Assembly (NCBI GenBank): GCA_032717465.1
Contig: CM064713.1
Span: 14,084,203-14,148,202, forward strand
Length of the DNA stretch: 64,000 nt
Source: Coenobita brevimanus
Lineage: Eukaryota > Arthropoda > Malacostraca > Decapoda > Coenobitidae
Reading direction: 5' to 3'
Shown here: piece by piece, positions 1 through 10,979 of the stretch
Position numbering within the stretch: the first letter of the stretch is position 1
Layout: the number at the start of each line of letters is the position of its first letter
Made by a program: the position numbers and the translations under genes
Notes under the pieces: model-generated
The model's database searches: none
Told to the model about the DNA's origin: nothing
What the model saw: the letters and a program-made list of their open reading frames with translations, nothing else

Positions 1-61
1 TGCCAGATGCCGAAGCCACAGTTCATGCGAGACAGCTTAAACAAAATTACTGTCAAGAGAC

Positions 62-240
62 TCACAACCCACCACCATTCCATCATGCCACTTCATACCA
101 TTCTCATACACTCCTCCAATACCACAAAGACTATCACAACACATCATCATTCCATCATGCCACTTCATACCATTCTCATACACTCCTCCAATACCACAAA
201 GACTATCACAACACATCACCATTCCATCATGCCACCTCCA
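62..240. repeat. 72-bp minisatellite, about 2.5 copies
   Basis: The motif ATTCCATCATGCCAC recurs at 77, 149 and 221, a constant 72-bp step. Because 72 is a multiple of three, the array stays open in two frames and gives spurious His/Thr-rich peptides on both strands. I see no coding signal. Confidence 0.9.
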
Positions 241-502
241 CTCAAATATTCCTCCATGGTAACTCTCCACCACATTCTTGTTTTCCTCTCCTCAGTCTTC
301 CTTTAACTTCACCTTTTTACACTCTTTGTTAACACTTCTTTCCTCATACATTACATACACCCATACTACTTCAACACATTAGCTACAGTATAGCGCTTAT
401 ATGAAAAATAGTAATATGGAAAACATGAAGGCAATCTCACAGCATGACTTGGTAACAAGTTTAATAAACTGTTCGATGGAAAAATTATACTTGCAACTGG
501 GG

Positions 503-503
<1 letters not shown>
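241..503. other. Unassigned AT-rich stretch
   Basis: No ORF with protein-like composition, no terminal repeats and no similarity to other parts of the window. Confidence 0.5.

Positions 504-535
<32 letters not shown>
504..535 (+). repeat. poly(A) run of 32 bases
   Basis: An uninterrupted A run. It could be the 3' tail of a decayed plus-strand retroelement, but nothing recognisable lies upstream. Confidence 0.9.
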
Positions 536-537
<2 letters not shown>

Positions 538-2030
538 TGATTGGGTCAAACTTTACTTGGGAGAAGTAATGGCCTGACTTGCAGTCTCTTCAGGTGTAAG
601 GACAGAGACTAAGGGGATGAAAGTGTTGTATCTCCCAAAACAACCTTACAACTGCTGGTATAATTACTCCAATATCATATCTGCACTAGACTGATTAAAT
701 ATTTCTGAGGAGAAAACATGTCTTAGGTGCCATACATCTTAGTCCTTACCAGTGTCTAAGCCAGTGGTATAAATCTGGGGAAGACATCATCAGCCATTCC
801 CACATATAGTGCCAATTCAGGCTGCTGAGAGATATGCCTTCATGTGCTGGCACCAATATGGGTTGAACAAATGTCCCTTGACTCTCTTCCTATCCCCTGA
901 CAAGAGGATGACAGACTGCAAGACAAAGGCAACTTCAGTCTAGTTCACCACAATCACATTCAGATGAGTCTAGGGCAACAACAACAACAATAAGTTGTTT
1001 GGACCTGAAGCTCGGTTACTACTGTAGCTAACAAGATTTGAGAGTAAACAATTAACTTCTTACTTCCAATAAATTACAAATAATATATGATAATTTAAAT
1101 GCGGTGTTATGCAAACAATATTAGTAGTACAGTTTATGCTTGCTTCTTTTAATCATCCACATCCTGTCCTGGGCTGCATTCACATTACCCTAGCAAGCTA
1201 TCATCATTGGTAAGTGCACTACTTGCCTTCTGTTTGGCAATCATGGTTGTTCCAATATCAGTCCACACGCCAACAATCATGCTGGGATGTGAAAAGATAC
1301 CAAGACAATGCAGCCTTCATAACATAAACAAACTTTCGTCACAAATGGAAATTCATTCACTACTGCTGAATCTTAGGTGTAGTTACATTCTCTTGGTGAT
1401 ATTTTGTTTCATCTGTGATAAATTTACCGTAGAATGAAAGCACTATAGGCTATTAGCAAAAACGATAAGAAAAACAAGGTTATTGTCAACACCAAGTACA
1501 GGCTCAAAACTAGAATTTCACAGTATTTTTCAGACATGACTGAAGTTCTGTAGGAGGTAGTCTTAGGTAAATAACAGAGTCCATGATGTCATTTACTATA
1601 ATTCAGCAGTCACTGTCAGCCAGCACCAAACATAGTTTCCAGTATTTTGATTGATTTTGTTTCCACAGCAGATGGTGTGACGGGAGTAATCACTGCTGCT
1701 CACCCTGGCCTAACAAGCACCACTTCGCTGATATGCCAGCAAAGTTATCATGATCAGCGGGGGTAAACAAAGCCCTGGTTTCTCATTTTGTACACACAAC
1801 AGGATGGTCAGAACATGAGCCTGATCTCTCTTCTGGCTCATCATACTTGGGACAACGAGTCTATTTGTTATAAAAAAAAAAAAAATAAAAAATAAAAAAA
1901 AAATTATGAGGATGATTACAGCAGATCTAGAAAACACTTGAGTCTCTAACAACATCCTGTTATCAGAACAGTATTGGCATGTACATGCTTCGGTCCAAAC
2001 CAACTATTGGTCTCTCTCTCTCTTCTTTAT
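536..2030. other. Unassigned, probably unique intergenic DNA
   Basis: About 1.5 kb without a convincing ORF. It holds a short (CAA)n near 980 and an A-rich run at 1871-1903. Nothing here matches other parts of the window. Confidence 0.5.
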
Positions 2031-2250
2031 GATGCCTGGTGCTCTAGTGGGTTAAGGTACTCCAGTTGGATGTGGCCCGTAAGTGCTTACATCTGAGGGG
2101 TGGTTGGGGTTTCTTACCCACAAAATCCCACTCAGGGAAAAGCAACTGGTCGCTCTTGTGCTTAATGTCAAGGATAAGTTGCCTAGCCCCAGGCCCTTAC
2201 ACTCCTGAAGAGTCAAAAAATGGGTTGGATGATGGATGGATGGATGCCAC
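2031..2250 (+). mobile_element. tRNA-derived SINE-like copy with GGAT tail
   Basis: The 5' part has a box-A-like segment (CTAGTGGGTTAAGG) and about 60 bp later a weak box-B-like segment. The 3' part contains AGTTGCCTAGCCC and ends in a GGATGATGGATGGATGGATG tail. The same 3' half, inverted, sits at 7063-7150 inside a LINE. That gives two independent insertions of one short element and supports a SINE. Box B is degenerate, so this copy is probably old. Confidence 0.6.
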
Positions 2251-2367
2251 TCTCACTACACCATACACAAGAAGTCCCAACCAAACACTCTCTGTATGCA
2301 CTCCACTAGTTTTCCAAAACCATTTGCTCCCAACTCATTAATCCTAAGTGGTGAGTAACAAATATGG

Positions 2368-2815
2368 ATGCGACTGTGTGAATCAAATATTTGCAGTGAC
2401 AAATAGTGCACGTGAGAAAGATTGTACACACTTTATGGCATTAATGGACAAGGTAACACTGTATGGCAGGGAAAACAAGGTGACTGTGGACAACAGTACA
2501 AGCTACTGTGTTGCATGAATGGAAAGCTGTTGAATGGGATAATCTTTAGATGGTAACAAAGCACAAGTAAAAGTAGGTGGTTGTCTGGGTAGGTACAGTA
2601 TTTCAATGTCAGTGTTGGAGTGAGTGTTGTCACCATGACTATTCAACATGTGTGTGACAAAGGTTATGAGTGGGACTAAAACTTGAGTCAAGGAGAGAGG
2701 GATGGGGCTGAGAGTGAACAGTGAAGGCTACTAACTTAAATATGATGTGTGCAGATGATGCTGTGTTGCCTGCTAATAGTGAAAAGGAACTTTGAAAATC
2801 AGTTCAGAGATTAGT
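2368..2815 (+). pseudogene. Very degraded RT fragment (LINE of the 3.7-5.6 kb type)
   Basis: No long reading frame survives, but the DNA follows the LINE copy at 3692-5608. ATCAAATATTTGCAGTGA matches the stretch that encodes DQIFAV there. TTTATGGCATTAATGGACA matches the motif-A region (MAFMDLEK). Near 2752, GCAGATGATGCTGTGTTGC matches the ADDAVLLA motif-C region. The three motifs keep order and orientation but with stops and deletions between them, so this is an old dead copy. Confidence 0.65.
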
Positions 2816-3560
2816 GGATTTCTGTGGGCATGGCGTTTTTAAAGTACTGTACAGTATATTTTACTTGTTATGGTCACTCACTGCAACAAGAAAATGTCAC
2901 CAAACAGTTTCAACAGAATCCATAACTAATACTTTTACACAGATTTTTAAACTGCAAAAAGCAACAGAACCAAAACGAAAATGTATAAATGTTTTTAAAA
3001 TAGACATTTCTGTACAACAGTCTTGAATGTGTATCAAAAAGCTATGCTTTGGAGCTTGATTCCTCAGAATCTGCTTTGCAAGATGTTTTCATTACAAGAG
3101 AGTACCTCTGACCTATTGTGACAAATTTTTAAAAACCTGGGTTCCTCTGAAGCCATAGACATCAGGGAGTAAACAGACAGTAACTGAGATCAACATACAG
3201 ATTATTTGTGAGGTCATTTCTGAGAATTTATGCATTTTTTCATATCTCATCTGAACTAATGACGAGGCATATAGACAGCAACTTTACATACCAGAATGAC
3301 TTGACAGAAGTAGAGCAGGTGGCATCCTTGGTTGTTGGCTGGTTGAATGACATTATGCTTTACGCTGAGAATGTATTAAATGTCACTTCCTCTACTGTTA
3401 GATGACCTACGCCTCTGAAAACATAATTTGACAGTTTGTCAGTAAATGATCATGTAATTATGTATTGAGGTAACAGGTGAATGAAAGGAAATATAACATT
3501 TATATTCCAAATATGTTTTACACCACCTATACTGTATAAGAAATTACGCTAACCACTAAG
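2816..3560. other. Unassigned AT-rich stretch
   Basis: No recognisable coding region, terminal repeat or internal repeat. Short ORFs here have random-looking composition. Confidence 0.5.
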
Positions 3561-3565
3561 GGCAT

Positions 3566-3674
3566 TATTTCAGAATAGCATCCATCAAATGGACACTGGA
3601 ATTAATATACTACTTCAGAATAACATCCATCTAATGGACACTGGAATTAATATATTACTTCTGAATAACATCCA
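3566..3674. repeat. 45-bp minisatellite, left part
   Basis: The motif AATARCATCC recurs at 3573, 3618 and 3663, a 45-bp step, with ATGGACACTGGAATTAATAT in each unit. The same unit resumes at 5609 beyond the LINE, so the array was split by the insertion. Confidence 0.9.
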
Positions 3675-3691
3675 CTAGATGGATGTTATTC
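3663..3691. repeat. Perfect 12-bp palindrome at the LINE boundary
   Basis: GAATAACATCCA at 3663-3674 is followed after five bases by its exact reverse complement at 3680-3691. The left arm is minisatellite sequence and the right arm abuts the LINE. The hairpin therefore marks the insertion junction and could record a fold-back event during integration. Confidence 0.85.
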
Positions 3692-5608
3692 TTAAGAAGT
3701 GGCTAAAGTGGTTACAGGACAGGAGTTCAGTTGAAATAACTGAATATATTGAGAGCAAGAAGCACAGAAAGAGACTAGTGAAGAGGAAAAAGAAGGAGGT
3801 AATGATGATCTAGGAAGAAAAATGAATGCAAACTACTCTGAAAATAGGAAGTTCATCTGGAAAGAGGTGCCGAAATGTAGAAGTGAAAGCGGAAAGAAAT
3901 GTGATAGTGTGAAGGATGTAGGTGGTAGAATATTAACCCATGGGCATGAAGTAAGGACCAGATGGAAAGAATATTTTGACAGCCTGATGAATTGGAATAG
4001 AGAGAGCAGAAAGGCTGTAAACATGATTGGTTTGGGGGCTGTGCACAGAAGGAATGCAGTACCAGGAGACGTGACACTCGCACAGGTGAAGAGTGCTGTG
4101 AAGCGGCTGAAAAATGGGAAAGCAACTGGGGTTGATGAGGTGTATGCAGAGATGTTTAAGTGCAGTGGAGAGAGTGGAATGAAGTGCTTGTTGGAGATAT
4201 GGAAGAAGGCATGGATGAGTGAAACTGTGCCTGCAGAGTGGAAAAGGGCTGTGATTGTACCCCTGTACAAAAATAAAGGTGGAGCGAGGTGAGTGCAAGA
4301 ATTATCGTGGCATAAGATTCTTGAGTGTGGTAGGGAAGGTATGTGGAAGAATTGTTACAGAAAAAGTAAGAGAGATATCAGAAGTCTTTCTGAGTGACGA
4401 ACAGGGTGGCTTTAGGAATGGCAGAGGATGTGTGGATCAAATATTTGCAGTGAGACTGATAACAGAGAAGGCTCGTGAGAAGGACCATAAGGTGTTTATG
4501 GCATTCATGGATCTGGAAAAAGCATACGAGAAAGTGGACAGAGAAGAATTGTGGAAAGGTTTGCGCATGTATGGTGTAGATGGTAAGCCGTTAGGTGCCG
4601 TCAAGAGTTTTTATGATGGTAGTGAAGCATGTGTAAAGGTTAATGGGCATCTAAGTGAACGGTTCACGGTCGTTGTGGGCGTGCGACAAAGTTGTGTGAT
4701 GTCCACATGGCTGTTTAATATATATATGGATGGGGTGATGAGAGAAGTAATAACACGTATAATTGAGAGAGGGATGGCGTTGGTAATGAATCGTGATGGA
4801 TAGAATATCTCAAATTGTTGTATGCTGATGATGCAGTACTGCTTGCAAGTACCGTACAAGAACTTGGAGGGCTAGTGCAGAATTTTGCTGAGGTCTGTGA
4901 GCGTCGTGCCTTGAGAGTAAATGTAGAAAAGAGTAATGGGAAGAAAACTAGCTGGTGCTATGAAGGCCTTGAGAAGAAAGAGAGGCTTGAGTGCTGCAGC
5001 TGCACGGGGCTTGCATGAAAATGAAAAGTCAAGATTAAGAGCAGTGGAGAGGAGACTGCTGAGGAATTTAAGTGAAGTACAGAGGGTGGATAGGATACGA
5101 AATAATGTGGTTCGTGAAAGATGTGGAGTGAGGAAGTGGACACCAGAACCGAAGAGTGTGTACTGAAATGCTATGGTCATATGAAGGCAATGGATTTGAA
5201 ATGAAGAGAGTGGTGAAAAAGGTATATCAGAGCAAATCTGAAGGAGAGAAGAGGCGAGGTAGGCCAAGGAGGAGAGAGATGGTGGATGAGTGTGTGAGGA
5301 AGAGAGGTTTGGAAGTCGGTGAGGCTAGGGAACTGACAAGAGGTCGAGCTGGCTGGATGAATGTTGTGAGGAAAAGTGCATGATCAGGGATTTGGCACCC
5401 CTTTGTGACGTGGCAGCATCCGGATTGACTCAATCGGATACGTTTATGTGAAGCTACAGAATCTGGTGAATCGTTTTGGCGTAGCCGATAGAGCCAAAAT
5501 TCCGGGGGCTTGAATGATAGGTGAATGGAAGCGTGGCCCATTGGACTGGGCTGACTGGACATTCCTACTCCTCACCCTGCCCTAGGGTGAGAAAGGAGGT
5601 CCGGATAA
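3692..5608 (+). mobile_element. Decayed non-LTR retrotransposon in a minisatellite
   Basis: A 5'-truncated LINE lacking the endonuclease half. RT motifs run in order across three frames. The 3' UTR holds a hairpin near 5572-5593 (CTCACCCT paired with AGGGTGAG), and the copy ends near GGTCCGGATAATC without a long tail. Both flanks are units of one 45-bp minisatellite. Its protein resembles the other RTs of this window that share the LFNIYMDGV motif. I place it with RTE-like endonuclease-RT elements, but the clade is uncertain. Confidence 0.85.
3822..5383 (+). pseudogene. Reverse transcriptase remnant, frameshifted
   Basis: The coding remnant is split over at least four frame segments (about 3822-4292, 4255-4803, 4815-4936 and 4936-5383). 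Visible motifs are GKATGVDEVYAEMF (N-terminal RT), EQGGFRNGRGCVDQIFA, FMDLEKAYEKVD (motif A), LFNIYMDGV (motif B region) and YADDAVLLA (motif C). The usual QGC of the motif-B region reads QSC. Compared with complete relatives, sequence is missing after about 4935 and near 5018, where the thumb and connection segments should be. The end, rich in GRPRRR, matches the usual C-terminus. It cannot make a working enzyme. Confidence 0.85.
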
Positions 5609-5785
5609 TCATGAACATCCATCTAAATGGACACTGGAATTAATATATTATTTCCGAATAGCATTCATGTAATGGACACTGGAATTAACATATTATTTCA
5701 AATAACATCCATCTAATGGACATTGGAATTAATATATTATTTCAGAATAACATCCCTCTAATGGACACTGGAATTAACATGTTAC
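5609..5785. repeat. 45-bp minisatellite, right part
   Basis: About four further units with the ATGGACACTGGAATTAA core, in the same orientation as the units at 3566-3674. Unit variants differ by single bases and short indels. Confidence 0.88.
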
Positions 5786-7330
5786 TTGCGATCTATCTAT
5801 AACCATACGCCTTAATTCGACACGGGGTGGTTACAAACAAATCACCTCCATGTCCCGCTGTCCCCTGCCACTTCCAGGCCCTCCCCACAACTTACAACCC
5901 CCTTTCTCGTATATCTCTCCACCCCATCACTTCATCTCATCCTCAGTGTCTTCCAACCTCTCCACCCCTATCCACCTCACTCACATACACTCTCCTCCTT
6001 AATCACTCAATCTCCATCCTCTCCACATGGCCAAACCACCTCAGTCTAATTCTCCTAATGCGTTCTATCACATCCACATCCACACCATAATGCTTCTTCA
6101 CTTACTCATTTATCAGTCTATCTTTCCATGAAACTTCACATGCTCCTCTCAAACATATAACTCACAAGTTATTTGAGTTATTGGAAATGAATTTCCACTG
6201 CTCTCACTCTTGACCTGTGCCCTTCCAACAAGGTCCAAGCATCGCTTCCAAACGTTAGAGTGGGTATCACAATACCATCACGCAGTGACTTTGATTCCCA
6301 TGCTCACTTCCTTATTTCTTATCACTGCTTTCAATGAACCAGCAACCTTTCTTTCCTGTTGTACCTTTTCCAGCAGTTCATGCTCCAAACTTCCATCCTT
6401 ACTCATCACACTACCCTAATACGTAAATGCATTCACATTTTCCATTTCCTCACCATCCAGCTTCAGTGTGCACTGTGACTTCATTTCTCTGGAAGACCAC
6501 AACTTTACTCTTCCCTACATTCACCTTTCGAGTTTTGATTCCGTTTCTTACAAACTCCCCCAAATTCACTCACCAAACCTTGAGGTTCCCCTTCGTCTTC
6601 ATTTAACAATACAGTAACATCTGCAAACAACAGAACAGAGTTTCCAAACGCTGCCTTCTCTCATTAGGGCCGCTCCAACATCCACTGCCCTACCTTGTAT
6701 CTCTTTTATAACTCCATCCATATACAAACTGAACAAATATGGAGACATAACACATCAGTTTCAATCCAACATTCAGACAGAAAAATTCACTCAGTTCACT
6801 GTCCACACGCACTGCAGCCGTAGCACCCTCGTAACATACCGGTACTTCTCACGGAATTTAACGCTTTCCATTTACTCCGTAATTTTTCAATATTATCCAC
6901 ATTCCTCGTCTACCCACTCTGTCATATACTTTCTCCAAATCCAGGATGGCTGCATACAACTTCTTTCCCATCTCTAGAAACCTTTCCACTAAACACCTTA
7001 GGATGAATATCTGATCTACATCTCTTCCCTTCCTGAAACCTTCCTGTTCTTCTTCAACTATTCCATCCATCCATCCATCATCTAATCCTACGTTGCCCCA
7101 TGAGGAGCGTAGGAGCCCGGGCTAGGCAAGTTGGTCCTGGCATTTAAGATGAGTGATTCCTCTCTTATTTCCCTAATTCTGTCAAGTATCCTACCATACA
7201 CTTTTCCTATTACACTATGAAGACACATGCCCCTATGATTACCAGATACTTTTTCCCCTTTTCCCTTGTACAGGGAAATAATTGCTTAGTTTATGAAACT
7301 GAGTGCAACTTCTCTTCCATAGTCATACAT
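5786..7330 (-). mobile_element. 5'-truncated LINE (GATA-tail family), minus strand
   Basis: The 3' end is at the left: the complement begins with a GATAGAT tail at 5788-5795, then the family signature around 5805-5850. Going right, the sequence matches the LINE at 58.8-61.8 kb back to the middle RT region. One open patch remains at 6858-7070 (EGFRKGRDVDQIF, LDLEKVYDRV). Many stops and indels show an old copy. A SINE fragment is nested at 7063-7150, and LINE sequence resumes beyond it to about 7330. Confidence 0.8.
7063..7150 (-). mobile_element. SINE 3' fragment nested in the LINE
   Basis: On the complement it reads TTAAATGCCAGGACCAACTT and then CTAGCCCGGGCTCCTAC, ending in a GATGGATGGATGG tail. 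It is the same element as the 3' half of 2031-2250. The LINE matches the 35.6-35.8 kb copy on both sides, which fixes the boundaries to within a few bases. Confidence 0.7.
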
Positions 7331-7590
7331 TTGAAATCCTTCTTATACTGAAGTTAGTAGTGTAATCAATGATGAGGGAGAGATTCTCGGGCTCCCATCT
7401 CTATCCGTAATGAGACCTGCATTAGGCTGGGTTTAATCATGCTCAGCTATGCTGGGATACGTCAACTTATACCATAATGGTTTAATTACTGTAATTGATA
7501 AAAGCACTGTACGTCTTACAAATTTAAAACGAGAAGAACGCGTGGTGGATGAAAACATTATGATGTGCAGTGGAAACTAAACTACCTACC
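7331..7590. other. Unassigned spacer between two LINE copies
   Basis: No ORF, repeat or similarity seen. Confidence 0.4.
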
Positions 7591-7915
7591 GGTATCTGTC
7601 TATTGCCAGACGCCTTAATCCCGTAAGGCGTGACCACAAACAAATCGCCCTATCACCTCAGCTCACACACCCCCTCTCCACTCCATCCTTCCATCTCATC
7701 CTCGGCCTCCCCATCCCTTTCCCCCTTCCCTACACCTCACTCACATCCACTCTTCTCGTTAGTCTCTCGTTCTCAATCCTCTCCACATGGCCAAACCACC
7801 TCAATGTATTTCTCCTAACGCTTTCTGTCACACCCACATCCACACCACAACGTTCATTCACCTCCTCATTTGTCAGTCTGCCTCTCCATGTAACTCCACA
7901 TGCTCCTCTGAAATA
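7591..7915 (-). mobile_element. LINE 3' tail, minus strand (GATA-tail family)
   Basis: About 320 bp of the 3' end. The complement carries the conserved GGCGTCTGGC signature, the GTGGTCACGCCTTACGG segment and the purine-rich stretch for the GRGRPRMRW protein end. It breaks off near the codons for the GVTWRDRLTNE motif, a typical 5' truncation. Confidence 0.8.
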
Positions 7916-8207
7916 GCCGAAACTAGAAAAAATAAAACTAAGTGATTTTCTTGAATAAACTTGGAAAAATAAAGTATTTTACTTGAATGTTTCCACAGAA
8001 TGTGAGGAAAACACAAAAAGGGTGGAGGAATAATAATGACTTTGTATAAAAAAGTACAAAACTGAAATAAAAAGAAACAGGAAGCAGTGATATTCATCTG
8101 CGAAATGATTTTTTTTTTTTTAAGTTCCTGAGACATATAAACCCCGTGGGTGGAAAAGATAAGGAAATATGTCAAAAATATGGGAAGAGGCAGAAATACC
8201 ACGGGGG

Positions 8208-8238
<31 letters not shown>

Positions 8239-8616
8239 AGGCACTGACAGCGACAGTAGACGTCTGTAGTCGTGTGGGTTTTCTTGGAACAGCTGCTGGA
8301 TGAAGGTGGAAAATTAGATTTTGAATGGATGGATAAAAGAACCTAATTTTATTAAACAGTGATCAGAACTGTAGCGGGATCACAACATGGGAGAGAAATT
8401 ATATAAAAAAAAGTGTCAGACAGCTTTGCTAACCATATAACATATGAGAGATTTCTAGAGGTGTCAATGGACAAAGAGAAACAAACAAAAGACATATGAG
8501 ACTACAACTTACTACTGATGGGTTTAGGAGGAAACAAGGAAAAGGGAGGTGGAAATGCCACAGGGGGAAACTGTTTACTTTATAAAGGATAAGCAGTCTC
8601 TGAATGATTATACTGT
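7916..8616. other. Unassigned, with T and A runs
   Basis: Contains a T run at 8108-8121 and a 29-base A run at 8208-8236. No coding or terminal-repeat signal was seen. The A run could be the tail of an unrecognised retrocopy. Confidence 0.4.
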
Positions 8617-8855
8617 ACTTGGGTAGTGTGATGGGTAAGGAGGGAAGTTTGGAGGATGAAGTACTTGAAAGCGTACACCAGGGAAGAAAGGTTGCTGGTT
8701 CTTTGAAAGCAGTGATAAGAAACAGAGAAGTGACCACAGAAGTAAAAACAGGTCACTGCATGACAGTATAAGGATACCAACTCTGAGATATGGAAGAAAG
8801 CTTGGGCCTTGCTGGAAGGACACAAGTCAAGAGTGAGAGCAGCGGAAATGAGATA

Positions 8856-9529
8856 CAGTAGGTTCGCACAGTGCGCGTCATTACAGTGCGCGATTTGCAT
8901 TGTGCGCGAGTGACCAAAAATCAAAACCAAAAACCCTTGAATGCGCGAGTTTACCGCACAGAACGCGAGGCAGAGGCAAGGAGTGGCTCAAAAATGCCAT
9001 TTTCTATTAGTGCGTGACCACCCCTCACACAGCGCGTCACGTGTCGTCATGTTGATGCGCAGAAATTCCCGGGCATTCTACTGTTGAGGATGAAGAGGAT
9101 GCAATGTTAGAAGTGTCAGCATTGGACTTTGAAGGGTTTATGGCCGAAGTGAGTGGCTTTGATGCTCCTGGGGAAGGTGCTCAAGAGGAGTCTGTGGAGG
9201 GAAGTGTTGGTGCAGTGGGAGGTGCGGTGGGGAGTGCGGCGCTGTAAGTGTTGCCGCGCCTCAGAACCCCTGTTATTTAAGGTCATCAGGCCTGTTGTCT
9301 ACTGTTGTTAAGGTGACTACCCATATTTTTGTTATTGTAGCTATAGCTTTAGTACAATGTCTAAAAAATATGACCTTTATTATGTCTCTAAGGGCCAAAA
9401 AATGTCCAGGTATGAGGGGGTACCGCCCATATGTAATTATTCCCTAAGATTATGTATTCCCAGTACGCGAATTCCCAGTGCGCGAGGTCATGGACTGCCC
9501 AATCTCTCGCGCACTGTGCAAGCCTACTG
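8856..9529 (+). mobile_element. pogo/Tigger-like nonautonomous DNA transposon
   Basis: The left end CAGTAGGTTCGCACAGTGCG and the right end (complement CAGTAGGCTTGCACAGTGCG) are near-perfect inverted repeats, and both are flanked by TA (8854-8855 and 9530-9531). The CAG start, TA target and GCGCG-rich subterminal repeats fit the pogo/Tigger branch of Tc1/mariner. At 674 bp it is too short for a transposase. The target is known exactly, because the host LINE has an uninterrupted homologue at 61434. Confidence 0.9.
9056..9247 (+). pseudogene. Tigger-like transposase C-terminal remnant
   Basis: An open stretch of about 63 codons ending in TAA at 9245-9247, with no credible start. It is acidic and reads EEDAMLEVSALDFEGFMAEV followed by Gly/Val/Ala-rich sequence. 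Acidic C-terminal tails are usual in pogo/Tigger transposases, which supports derivation of this short element by internal deletion. The DDE catalytic core is absent. The assignment rests on context more than on the peptide itself. Confidence 0.5.
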
Positions 9530-10508
9530 TATTTGAAAGAAGCATACAAGTGGAGTTACAAGGAGAGAGACTGACAAATGAGGGAGTGAAAGTGGGTTGT
9601 GGGTGTGGATGAGATAGAGAGTGTTCAGAGAAATACACTGAGGTGGTTTAGCCATGTGGAGAGCATGGAGAGCGAGAGACTAATGAGGAGTGTGTGAATG
9701 AGATGGATGGGGGAAGAGGGAAGGGGAGGATGAGGACGAAATGGAGAGACATATGAGAGAGGGGTGTGTGGGTTGGCTGGAAGGCAGTGAAATGGCATGG
9801 AGAGAGGGAGTGGAGAGGTATACGAGACATGGGGGTGCAAGCTGGGTGGAGGGCAGTGAAATGGCAGGAGACAGCACGACAAGGAGGCGATTTGTTTGCA
9901 GCCACCCTTTACGGATTACGGCGTCTGGTTATAGATAGATGGACATTAGCTTACAGATACTGTATATTTTATCTATTCACTGCACAACCCTGGTATCTGG
10001 ACTGTAGTAAAATATGAGAAAGAACTGTTTTAAGGATAATAACTTATTGAAGCCTTAAACTTTTCAACATCAGAATGTTTTCATTTTAACTCTGGAAGCT
10101 ACTGGTAATGTTTACCACTACTCCTTAATGCCTGTGTCTTGGTTGAGGTCACTGGTGTGAGTGTGTAGTATACTGCTGGATCACACTGGCATCTGCCAAG
10201 AGAAATGTCCAGAAAATTTCTCAAAGATACTGGTGTCAAACAACAACAGTAACTCTATATTAACATTTTTGCTGAGGTACTTAACAAATGATTTAATTAT
10301 GTGTAATAGTAACCATAAAACATTTTCTAGACGTGCAAACTACAATATGTCCTGAGATATGAAGACAATCTTGGTTAAATATCCTGGTTGGTTTTGCATC
10401 ATTTTGGAAAAAAAAAAAAAGCAGCAGCAGCAGCTTGGTTTTACTGAAGGTGGCTTCCAATCTGATCCATGAGCCTGGAAAACAAATTATATTTTTTAAT
10501 AAGTTACA

Positions 10509-10735
10509 GTTCTCTCAATCCACTCACTTGATGTACTGCCGCCTATTTCTATCTTCACCTTCATCAATCTTTATCTGTGTCTGTCGTCCTCTCATCCTAT
10601 TTCTCCCATCTTTCCTGTCACTTTTTATTAGTCTTCTTTCCTTTCCAGGTGGCTTTACATTGATTTGCAAGCCTAATTGTTTCCTGTAAGCCAGGAAACT
10701 ATTTGTAAAGCTGGGTGGTAACCATATAACCTACC
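10509..10735 (+). mobile_element. Unnamed dispersed repeat, copy 1
   Basis: Shares with 19629-19862 plus 20446-20462 the segments CACTCACTTGATGTA, a long pyrimidine-rich middle, TTTCCTG...CAGGAAAC and GCTGGGTGGTAACCATATA. It is absent from the other copy of the surrounding block, so it is an insertion. The inverted TTTCCTG/CAGGAAA pair sits near its 3' end. I do not recognise a family. Confidence 0.65.
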
Positions 10736-10794
10736 CACACGTGTTCCGTTCCTGTCACCAAGTGGGCTGGCGTCTGGCTAGTGCCCCTCCCCGT

Positions 10795-10884
10795 GAAACA
10801 ACTCAAAGACAAACGGCCACCCTTTATAGGAGTATGGCGTCTGGCTACAGATAGATAGACTGATAGATAGAGAGATACACAGAC
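10795..10884 (+). mobile_element. LINE 3' tail only (GATA-tail family)
   Basis: A very short 5'-truncated copy: CGGCCACCCTTTATAGG, then ATGGCGTCTGGCTACAGATA and a degenerate GATA tail to about 10878. It is missing from the second copy of the host block. Confidence 0.75.
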
Positions 10885-10920
10885 AATACTGAACCAACAG
10901 GACCATTTTGTTGTGTGCTT

Positions 10921-10923
<3 letters not shown>

Positions 10924-10953
<30 letters not shown>
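10924..10953. repeat. poly(T) run
   Basis: About 30 T bases where the second copy of the block (63277-63282) has only six. This is length expansion at a homopolymer. Confidence 0.9.
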
Positions 10954-10957
<4 letters not shown>

Positions 10958-10979
10958 CCTACACCACAGTGCAGTGTTA

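Larger units (their letters stand above)
8617..9945 (+). mobile_element. 5'-truncated LINE (GATA-tail family), split by a DNA element
   Basis: The sequence follows 61199-61800 of the larger copy: ACTTGGGTAGTGTGATG at 8617, then the thumb region and the C-terminal RT region, ending in GGCGTCTGGTTATAGATAGA. Frameshifts and stops are scattered, so it is noncoding. It is interrupted at 8856-9529 by a pogo/Tigger-like element. Removing that element and one TA restores collinearity with the other copy. Confidence 0.85.
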
